NCBI RefSeq assembly: GCF_019414865.1
Contig: NZ_DXLG01000098.1
Span: 1 to 5,978 of the forward strand
Direction of reading: 5' to 3'
DNA length: 5,978 nt
DNA from: Veillonella sp.
Lineage (GTDB): Bacteria > Bacillota > Negativicutes > Veillonellales > Veillonellaceae
The stretch's first letter is position 1. The number at the start of each line of letters is the position of its first letter. The position numbers and the translations under genes were made by a program. A model generated the notes under the pieces. The model was given only the letters and a program-made list of their open reading frames with translations, searched no databases and was not told the DNA's origin. Below, one piece after another: positions 1-5,445 of the stretch.

Positions 1-39
1 AAATTGCTCAATGCTATATGTGTTTTTAGACTTATAAAG

Positions 40-85
40 AAAAATCCTTCATTCAAAGGGAGACCCATGAATGAAGGATTTTTTT
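40..85. terminator. Nested bidirectional intrinsic terminator downstream of lgt
   Basis: A perfect 15-bp stem pairs 40-54 with 69-83. The enclosed segment holds a second small stem, GGG (58-60) with CCC (64-66), closing an AGA loop. On the plus strand the stem runs into seven T (79-85). On the minus strand the same stem ends in five T (complement of 40-44), so it can stop transcription from either side. It lies about 30 bases beyond the lgt stop codon and is the natural end of the lgt transcript. It could also end a rightward gene that lies off the left edge. Confidence 0.9.
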
Positions 86-116
86 ATTCATAATATATGT
101 TTCTTATTATTTGTTA

Positions 117-941
117 TCATTTACGTTTTTTCGTTTTAGGCGCTGTTTCTGTAGTTTCAAGTACAGGTTGATTTTTCTTTTCTAAGTAGCCTAGATAGAT
201 AAATAGACAAATGCCTACGATAATAACAATAAGACTAGTCATTTGAGCAGATTTTAAGCCTAATGTTAAATCTACATAGTCACCGCGTAAGAATTCAAGG
301 AAGAATCTAGCTGTAGAGTAGAGAATGGCATATAGTACGAAGACTTGACCTTTAGCATGTTTAAAGGAGCTAAATAATAGGAGGGCCACAAATATAAGAA
401 TATCGATTTGACCTTCCCAGATTTCTGCTGGCCATAATGGTTGATTGCCGTAAGTGCGATGGGCTAACGTGCTTTCAGGATAGAGAATACCAAAGTTACC
501 GCCCGTAGGATGTCCAAAAGCATCGCCATTTAAGAGATTTGCCATACGCCCTACAGATTGAGCCAAGATTAATGCAGGGGCAAATAAATCTGCAAAGGCC
601 CAAAAGTCGATATTATTTTTACGTAAGTACCAGTAGCCTGCAATGGTGCCTAATACAACGCCGCCTTGTATGGCCATACCACCTTGCCATACAAAGGGAA
701 TTTCTAATAAATGATTGCCATAATAATGCCAATCAAAGAAGAATACGTCCCATAGTCGGGCCCCGATGAGACCTGCTACGGCAACAGTAATGGAAAAATC
801 GATGATGTGTTCATGCCACCCTCGACCGTCTTTTTTTAATAAAACATAGGCAACAGAGGCACCACAGATGATAGCTAAGGCTAACATGGCACCATAGGCC
901 CTGATAGGGAAGTCACCTATAAAAAATAGATATTGATGCAT
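117..941 (-). CDS. lgt: Prolipoprotein diacylglyceryl transferase (Lgt)
   Basis: Lgt is a multi-pass inner-membrane enzyme. It moves diacylglycerol from phosphatidylglycerol to the lipobox cysteine of prolipoproteins, the first step of lipoprotein maturation. The 274 residues fit the usual length of about 260-290, with several hydrophobic segments. Family landmarks are present: RAYG (Tyr16, matching E. coli Tyr26), the signature GRMANLLNGDAFG at 131-143 (Arg132, Asn135 and Gly143 match Arg143, Asn146 and Gly154), and YSTARFFLEFLR with Tyr208, Arg212 and Glu216 (matching Tyr235, Arg239 and Glu243). Two positions differ. Gln92 stands where E. coli has His103 (GGMAIQGG), and Asp140 where it has Glu151. 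The C-terminus is a short hydrophilic, lysine-rich cytoplasmic tail (about 254-274). The start is supported by AAGGAG at 948-953 on the minus strand, 6 bases from the ATG. The gene is monocistronic in this view and divergent from the hydrolase gene. Residue equivalences are from memory of E. coli Lgt. Confidence 0.97.
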   Translation of the reverse strand: MHQYLFFIGDFPIRAYGAMLALAIICGASVAYVLLKKDGRGWHEHIIDFSITVAVAGLIGARLWDVFFFDWHYYGNHLLEIPFVWQGGMAIQGGVVLGTIAGYWYLRKNNIDFWAFADLFAPALILAQSVGRMANLLNGDAFGHPTGGNFGILYPESTLAHRTYGNQPLWPAEIWEGQIDILIFVALLLFSSFKHAKGQVFVLYAILYSTARFFLEFLRGDYVDLTLGLKSAQMTSLIVIIVGICLFIYLGYLEKKNQPVLETTETAPKTKKRK

Positions 942-981
942 ATAAAACTCCTTATGTAATAACTTGTATTGTATAAGGTAA

Positions 982-1010
982 ATTATAAATTACATGTACT
1001 CTTCATGCAA
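982..1010 (-). promoter_or_regulatory. Predicted lgt promoter
   Basis: On the minus strand a perfect TATAAT (982-987) lies exactly 17 bases downstream of TTGCAT (1005-1010). The -35 keeps only the TTG of TTGACA, so it is weak, but the spacing is ideal. The predicted start is near 975, giving a leader of about 35 bases that contains the AAGGAG ribosome-binding site. The -10 box sits inside a 16-bp imperfect palindrome (978-993). Confidence 0.5.
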
Positions 1011-1035
1011 CAACTGAGAGGAATTCTATATAATA

Positions 1036-1044
1036 TGGTATAAT
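1036..1044 (+). promoter_or_regulatory. Extended -10 promoter for the glycoside hydrolase gene
   Basis: TGGTATAAT is a perfect extended -10 element (TG, one base, TATAAT at 1039-1044). No good -35 is found at 16-18 bases, which is tolerable for extended -10 promoters. A second TATAAT lies just upstream at 1029-1034, so the start site could be heterogeneous. Transcription would begin near 1051 and give a leader of about 44 bases. It is divergent from the lgt promoter; the two -10 boxes are about 50 bases apart. Confidence 0.6.
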
Positions 1045-1062
1045 ATAGAGATTGAAATTATA

Positions 1063-1076
1063 TCCCCTTTAGGGGA
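1063..1076 (+). other. Short GC hairpin in the hydrolase 5' leader
   Basis: TCCCC, loop TTTA, GGGGA forms a 5-bp stem with four G-C pairs in an otherwise AT-rich leader. It lies 8 bases upstream of the AGGAG ribosome-binding site (1085-1089), which itself is 5 bases from the ATG at 1095. There is no T-run after it, so it is not a terminator. It may protect the 5' end of the mRNA or shape access to the ribosome-binding site. The role is inference. Confidence 0.4.
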
Positions 1077-1094
1077 CTAGAGTTAGGAGAGTTC

Positions 1095-2810
1095 ATGATT
1101 CGTAAATCTACTATTTTAAAATCTTTAACAGCTTTGGTAATGTCTGCATTATCTAGTACAGCCGTACAAGCAGAAGTATTAGTGCCTCTCGATCAATTCT
1201 TGGCAAATACTACGCGTCATTACGAAGCTAATCAATATAAAACATCCTATACGGTATATGTACCTCAAACAGTATTGCAAGGGAATACTATCGTTTTAGA
1301 TCCTGCTGCTGTTGGAGAACCTGTAAAATTGCCCACAACTAGCAAAAATGGTACGACCTATGTCGATATTGAGTCAGATCCAGCTATGCTCGGTGTGAGC
1401 TATACAAAAACGAATGGACAATTAACCTTAGGTCCTGCTCCACAAGCTTCTACAGTAAAAGCTCCGTATACAATGCAAACACCATTGTCTTGGGCCTTTG
1501 ATCCATGGCCAACACAGGGAACTCCATATCAAGCAAAACTTAATGCTAGCGGCGATAATATCATTTCTCCAAGCTGGTTTAAATTGCATAGCCTGGGCCT
1601 CGAAGCAAGTCCTAATGTAAGTATTGATTATGTTAACGATTATAAGAGTAAAGGTTACCACGTATGGCCTTTAATTACGAATCGATTTGACCCTGGCTTT
1701 ACTAGTGGTATCTTAGCAGATCAATCTGTATGGAAAAAATATGCTCATAACCTCGTGCAATATGCTTATATTTACGGTTTTGATGGGTATAACTTTGACT
1801 TTGAAAATATTGATTATGCCGACCGTGATCGTTTAACAGCCTTTGTAGCGTATTTATCTAACCATTTACATCAATACAATATTAAAACATCTATTGATGT
1901 AACTGGTTATTCTGATAGCCCAGAATGGTCTTTAGTATATAACCGCGGCGCCTTTGCAAATTCCGTAGATTATGTAGTTCTCATGGCTTATGACGAAACA
2001 TGGGCTAAGAGTACCACAGCAGGTCCTGTAGCTAGTTATCCATGGGTTCGCAATCATACAGAAAAAATGCTTTCTGAAGTGCCATCCCAAAAATTAGTAC
2101 TTGGTGTGCCATTCTATATGCGCTTATGGCATGATACAAATGGCTATACTAAGGGCGAAACATTGGCTATGAAAAATACAGGTAGTTACTTTGCAAACTA
2201 CAAGGATAAAATGACATGGGATGATAGATTAAAACTTTATTATTTATCTATCCCAACTGGCTCTGGTTCCGATCGTATTTGGTTTGAAGATAATACGTCT
2301 TTAGGTTTGAAATTAGACCTTGTAAAAGAGTTACAGCTTGGTGGTTTTGCTGCATGGCGTAAAGGCTTTGAAGATGAATCTACTATTGCTATGATTCAAG
2401 GTAAAGACTTAGGTCGCGGTATTCCTAAATCTCCTACAGCGGTTATTCCTGAACCAGTAGTAGAAGAAACTAAACCATTAACTAAGCTTGAACAATATAA
2501 ATTGCGTTTAGAAGAAAAAGAAAAGGCCAAAGCTGCTAAAGCGGAAGCAAAACGTAAAGCAAAAGAAGAAAAAGAATTAGCTAAACGTAAAGCTAAAGAA
2601 GAAGCGGAGCAAGCTAAAGCTGAGAAAAAACGTCAAGCTGAGGAAGCCAAGGCAGAGAAAAAGCGTTTAGAAGAAGAGGCTAAGGCTCAAAAGGAACGCG
2701 ATGCACAAGAGGCAAAGGATAAATTTGCTTCTTATAAGAGCCATGGATCTGTTCAAAATACAACTAATAAAAATGAATTCACAAAATCTATACAAGTAGT
2801 AAAACGCTAG
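1095..2810 (+). CDS. Secreted family-18 glycoside hydrolase (YaaH/SleL-like) with helical tail
   Basis: This is an exported hydrolase of glycoside hydrolase family 18, probably acting on N-acetylglucosaminyl bonds in peptidoglycan. Residues 1-26 are a type I signal peptide: basic n-region, hydrophobic core, cleavage after VQA at Ala26, with no lipobox. Residues 27-116 are beta-rich; the stretch NGTTYVDIESDPAMLGV resembles a degenerate copper-amine-oxidase-like domain. The catalytic barrel covers roughly 120-440. The motif DGYNFDFE (230-237) supplies Asp235 and the proton donor Glu237. MAYD (297-300) and Trp421 near the end of the barrel are also typical. Asn233 replaces the middle Asp of the textbook DxxDxDxE motif, which I recall as usual in the YaaH/SleL branch. 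A Pro/Glu linker (about 445-464) leads to a charged Ala/Lys/Glu-rich helix (465-548) and a polar 23-residue tail. No LysM domain is seen. AGGAG 5 bases before the ATG supports the start. The substrate is inferred. Confidence 0.85.
   Translation: MIRKSTILKSLTALVMSALSSTAVQAEVLVPLDQFLANTTRHYEANQYKTSYTVYVPQTVLQGNTIVLDPAAVGEPVKLPTTSKNGTTYVDIESDPAMLGVSYTKTNGQLTLGPAPQASTVKAPYTMQTPLSWAFDPWPTQGTPYQAKLNASGDNIISPSWFKLHSLGLEASPNVSIDYVNDYKSKGYHVWPLITNRFDPGFTSGILADQSVWKKYAHNLVQYAYIYGFDGYNFDFENIDYADRDRLTAFVAYLSNHLHQYNIKTSIDVTGYSDSPEWSLVYNRGAFANSVDYVVLMAYDETWAKSTTAGPVASYPWVRNHTEKMLSEVPSQKLVLGVPFYMRLWHDTNGYTKGETLAMKNTGSYFANYKDKMTWDDRLKLYYLSIPTGSGSDRIWFEDNTSLGLKLDLVKELQLGGFAAWRKGFEDESTIAMIQGKDLGRGIPKSPTAVIPEPVVEETKPLTKLEQYKLRLEEKEKAKAAKAEAKRKAKEEKELAKRKAKEEAEQAKAEKKRQAEEAKAEKKRLEEEAKAQKERDAQEAKDKFASYKSHGSVQNTTNKNEFTKSIQVVKR
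2547..2711 (+). repeat. Five tandem 33-bp units encoding 11-residue helical repeats
   Basis: Within the hydrolase gene, residues 485-539 fall into five consecutive 11-residue units, each starting with Ala-Lys (Ala485, 496, 507, 518, 529). A sixth, degenerate unit begins at Ala540. Units 1 and 2 share AKRKAKEE, and units 3 and 4 share AKAEKKR. Every unit is rich in Lys, Arg and Glu with no Pro or Gly. The DNA is strongly purine-rich on the coding strand but codons differ between units, so selection appears to act on the protein pattern. Hendecads of this kind form single stable helices or right-handed coiled coils. Confidence 0.85.
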
Positions 2811-2813
2811 AGT

Positions 2814-2842
2814 TTGACTGCTTTCATAGTAAGTAGTAAAAT
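2814..2842 (+). promoter_or_regulatory. Predicted leuS promoter
   Basis: TTGACT (2814-2819) and TAAAAT (2837-2842) are each one mismatch from consensus and are separated by exactly 17 bases. Transcription would start near 2849, leaving a leader of about 52 bases before leuS. The -35 begins only 3 bases after the hydrolase stop codon. No terminator is visible between the hydrolase gene and this point, so leuS may receive both this transcript and read-through from upstream. Confidence 0.7.
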
Positions 2843-2886
2843 AAAAATATTGATTATAAAACGGCAACTAATGAGGTTGACTATAT

Positions 2887-2893
2887 GAGGAGG
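2887..2893 (+). promoter_or_regulatory. Strong leuS ribosome-binding site embedded in a tiny ORF
   Basis: GAGGAGG is a near-perfect Shine-Dalgarno sequence 7 bases before the leuS ATG at 2901, and it fixes that start. The same bases also form the tandem AGG codons of a 7-codon ORF that starts at 2885 and ends at 2908 inside leuS. Whether that ORF is translated cannot be told from the sequence. Confidence 0.8.
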
Positions 2894-2900
2894 CCCCTAC

Positions 2901-5369
2901 ATGAATGAAAAATATGTAGCCCAAGATATTGAGAAAAAGTGGCAACAGTATTGGGAAGATAACCATACATTTAAAACAGAATATGATGAATCTAAAGAAA
3001 AATACTATGTATTAGAAATGTTCCCGTACCCATCTGGTAACTTACACATGGGTCACGTGCGTAACTATTCCATCGGTGACGTAGTAGCCCGATTCAAAAA
3101 AATGAAGGGCTTTAACGTGTTACATCCAATGGGCTGGGACTCCTTTGGTATGCCTGCAGAAAACGCAGCTATCAAACATGGTATTGCACCTAAAACATGG
3201 ACACTTGATAACATCGAGAACATGAAATTGCAACAAAAAGCACTTGGCTTGTCCTATGATTGGGACCGTGAAGTTGCAACATGTAAAGAAGATTACTACA
3301 AATGGACGCAATGGTTCTTCCAACAATTTTATAAAAAAGGCTTAGCCTATAAAAAAGAAGCTAAAGTAAACTGGTGCGAAACTTGCCATACTGTATTGGC
3401 TAACGAACAAGTTATCGATGGCGCTTGCTGGCGCTGTGACAACCCAGTTGAGAAAAAAGACTTGTCTCAATGGTTCTTGCGCATTACAGAATATGCAGAT
3501 CGCTTGTTAACTGATTTGGATACTCTTGATCATTGGCCACAACGCGTTAAATTGATGCAAAAGAACTGGATTGGCCGTTCTGAAGGTACAGAATTCTCCT
3601 TTGAAGTACCATCCATCAATGAACGCGTATCTGTGTACACTACACGGGTTGATACTATTTATGGCGTAAGCTATGTAGTATTGGCTCCTGAACATCCATA
3701 TTTGGAACGCCTTATTGAAAATGCTCCTAATAAAGCTGAATTAGAAGCCTTCATTACACGTATGCGCAATATGAGTGATATTGACCGTACATCTACAGAA
3801 GCACCTAAAGAAGGTATGTTCACTGGTTCCTATGCAGTAAACCCTATGTCTGGCGAACAAGTTCCTGTGTGGATTGCTAACTATGTATTGGTAGACTATG
3901 GTACTGGTGCCGTAATGGGTTCCCCTGCACATGATGAACGTGACTGGGAATTTGCTCACAAATATGATTTGCCTATTAAACAAGTTGTAGCTCGTGAAGG
4001 TGAAGAATACAGCCTTGATAAATGGCAAGAATGGTACCATGAAGATGGTATTCTCGTTAACTCTGGTGAATATAATGGCCAAACATCTGAAGAGGCTCGT
4101 AAAACTATCACAGCTGCTCTTAACGAACGCGGCATTGGTGAAGGTAAAGTAAACTTCCGCCTTCGTGACTGGTTGATTTCTCGTCAACGTTACTGGGGCG
4201 TGCCAATTCCTGTAGTATATTGTGAAAAATGTGGGGAACAACTCGTTCCTGAAGAACAGTTGCCAGTACGCTTGCCAGAGGATGTTAAATTTGAATCTGG
4301 TGCTGTATCTCCATTGGCTACATCTGAAAGCTTCTTAAATACTACATGTCCTAAATGTGGTGGTCCTGCACGTCGTGAAACAGACACAATGGACACATTT
4401 ATCGATTCCTCTTGGTACTTCTTGCGCTATACAGACGCTAAAAACGACCAAGTTCCATTCGATAAAAAAATCGCTAACTACTGGATGAACGTTGACCAAT
4501 ATATCGGTGGTATTGAACATGCTATCTTGCACTTGTTGTACTCCCGATTCTTTGTGAAAGTTATTCACGATTTAGGCCTTATTGAAGCTAACGAACCATT
4601 CCGTGGCTTGTTGACACAAGGTATGGTTCTTAAGGAAGGCAGCAAAATGTCTAAATCCAAAGGTAATGTAGTTTCTCCTGAAGAAATTATCAATACCTAT
4701 GGTGCTGATACTGCACGTTTGTTCATTCTATTTGCAGCTCCTGTTGATCGTGACCTTGATTGGTCTGACCAAGGCGTTGAAGGTTCCTATCGTTTCTTAG
4801 GTCGTGTATGGCGTATTGTTGATGCATACAACGAAGAAGCTAAGAAAAATGTAACTGGTGAACTTACAAAAGACGAATTTGCATTGCGTCGTGAATTGCA
4901 CCGTGTTATCAAAAAGGTTACAGAAGACCTCGATAATAACTTCAACTTTAACACTGCTATTTCTGCTATCATGGAACTAGTAAATGCTATGTACGCTCAT
5001 AAGGACAAAGCTGAAACAATCAATAGCGCTTTGGCTAATGAATTAACTCATTCCTTATTACTTCTTTTAGCACCATTTGTTCCTCATATGACAGAAGAGT
5101 TGTGGCATGAATTGGGTGAAACTACATCCATCCACACTGAAAAATGGCCTGTATACGAAGAGGCAGCTCTCGTTGTAGATGAAGTAGAAGTAGTATTACA
5201 AGTAAATGGTAAAGTTCGTGATAAACTTACTGTTTCCGTAAATATTACAAAAGAAGAATTAGAAACATTGGCTAAAGAGTCTAGTCGTGTTCAAGAGTTT
5301 ACAGAAGGCAAAAATATTGTAAAAGTTATTTATGTACCTGGTAAACTTGTAAATATCGTAGTTAAATAA
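2901..5369 (+). CDS. leuS: Leucyl-tRNA synthetase
   Basis: This class I aminoacyl-tRNA synthetase charges tRNA-Leu with leucine in the cytoplasm. The 822 residues match the bacterial family and the gene is intact. The Rossmann catalytic core carries the HIGH-type motif HMGH (49-52) and KMSKS (582-586). A first zinc knuckle has Cys159, Cys162, Cys176 and Cys179; a second, before the core resumes, has Cys441, Cys444, Cys483 and Cys486. The CP1 editing domain (about 220-410) has the threonine-rich segment YTTRVDT (246-252, ending at Thr252) and GTGAVMGSPAHDERD (334-348, with Asp345), so post-transfer editing should be active. The Val in RVDT replaces the commoner Pro. LRDWLISRQRYWG (421-433) marks return to the catalytic core. 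The anticodon-binding helical domain follows KMSKS, and the C-terminal tRNA-binding domain is about 764-822 (QVNGKVRDKL). GAGGAGG lies 7 bases before the ATG. No T-box leader precedes it. A hairpin terminator follows 24 bases after the stop. Confidence 0.98.
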   Translation: MNEKYVAQDIEKKWQQYWEDNHTFKTEYDESKEKYYVLEMFPYPSGNLHMGHVRNYSIGDVVARFKKMKGFNVLHPMGWDSFGMPAENAAIKHGIAPKTWTLDNIENMKLQQKALGLSYDWDREVATCKEDYYKWTQWFFQQFYKKGLAYKKEAKVNWCETCHTVLANEQVIDGACWRCDNPVEKKDLSQWFLRITEYADRLLTDLDTLDHWPQRVKLMQKNWIGRSEGTEFSFEVPSINERVSVYTTRVDTIYGVSYVVLAPEHPYLERLIENAPNKAELEAFITRMRNMSDIDRTSTEAPKEGMFTGSYAVNPMSGEQVPVWIANYVLVDYGTGAVMGSPAHDERDWEFAHKYDLPIKQVVAREGEEYSLDKWQEWYHEDGILVNSGEYNGQTSEEARKTITAALNERGIGEGKVNFRLRDWLISRQRYWGVPIPVVYCEKCGEQLVPEEQLPVRLPEDVKFESGAVSPLATSESFLNTTCPKCGGPARRETDTMDTFIDSSWYFLRYTDAKNDQVPFDKKIANYWMNVDQYIGGIEHAILHLLYSRFFVKVIHDLGLIEANEPFRGLLTQGMVLKEGSKMSKSKGNVVSPEEIINTYGADTARLFILFAAPVDRDLDWSDQGVEGSYRFLGRVWRIVDAYNEEAKKNVTGELTKDEFALRRELHRVIKKVTEDLDNNFNFNTAISAIMELVNAMYAHKDKAETINSALANELTHSLLLLLAPFVPHMTEELWHELGETTSIHTEKWPVYEEAALVVDEVEVVLQVNGKVRDKLTVSVNITKEELETLAKESSRVQEFTEGKNIVKVIYVPGKLVNIVVK

Positions 5370-5376
5370 CGATATT
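5352..5376. repeat. Perfect 8-bp inverted repeat spanning the leuS stop codon
   Basis: AATATCGT (5352-5359) and ACGATATT (5369-5376) are exact reverse complements separated by 9 bases; the leuS TAA is at 5367-5369. As RNA it would be a small, mostly A-U hairpin 17 bases before the terminator stem. As DNA it could be a protein site. It may equally be chance in AT-rich sequence. Confidence 0.45.
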
Positions 5377-5393
5377 CTATTCGTTTAATACAG

Positions 5394-5431
5394 TAAGCCC
5401 CCAACTACATAAGTAGAAGGGGGCTTATTTT
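5394..5431 (+). terminator. Intrinsic terminator between leuS and the dCMP deaminase gene
   Basis: A 9-bp stem pairs 5394-5402 with 5419-5427 (five consecutive C-G pairs). It continues past an AA/AA internal loop into a second stem, CTAC (5405-5408) with GTAG (5413-5416), closed by an ATAA loop. The following tract TTTTAT is T-rich but short. It lies 24 bases after the leuS stop. The deaminase ribosome-binding site starts about 10 bases after the stem, so the deaminase gene depends on read-through or on a weak promoter at or before the hairpin. Confidence 0.8.
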
Positions 5432-5445
5432 ATAGTGAGGTAATT

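Noticed and set aside
2..37. Possible C-terminal end of a plus-strand gene finishing with TAA at 35-37, just before the terminator
   Set aside because: Only 11 codons are visible and another frame is also open through the edge. The position suits a gene ended by the bidirectional terminator, but nothing identifies it.
539..769. 76-codon plus-strand frame inside lgt
   Set aside because: It lies opposite the conserved Lgt signature region, has a composition unlike a real protein, and is a shadow of lgt.
1428..1661. 77-codon minus-strand frame within the hydrolase gene
   Set aside because: It is antisense to the well-supported GH18 domain and has no family resemblance.
2817..2837. Hairpin after the hydrolase stop, considered as a terminator
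   Set aside because: The stem is AT-rich with a G-U pair and is followed by A-rich, not T-rich, sequence on the plus strand. It mostly overlaps the leuS promoter.
2667..2867. 66-codon minus-strand frame covering the end of the hydrolase gene and the leuS promoter
   Set aside because: Its Phe/Leu-rich product is the antisense image of the Lys/Glu-rich helix codons, so the apparent hydrophobicity is an artefact.
2877..2882. Second TTGACT, considered as a -35 box for leuS
   Set aside because: A -10 at the right distance would fall inside the leuS coding region; the promoter at 2814-2842 is much better.
3741..4241. 166-codon open frame on the minus strand inside leuS
   Set aside because: It is fully antisense to conserved LeuRS domains, has no recognisable domain, and is a by-product of leuS codon bias. 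The same holds for the shorter antisense frames within 3120-4972.
5431..5436. TATAGT considered as a -10 box for the deaminase gene
   Set aside because: Transcription would start at about the ATG, without a ribosome-binding site, and no -35 is found 16-18 bases upstream.
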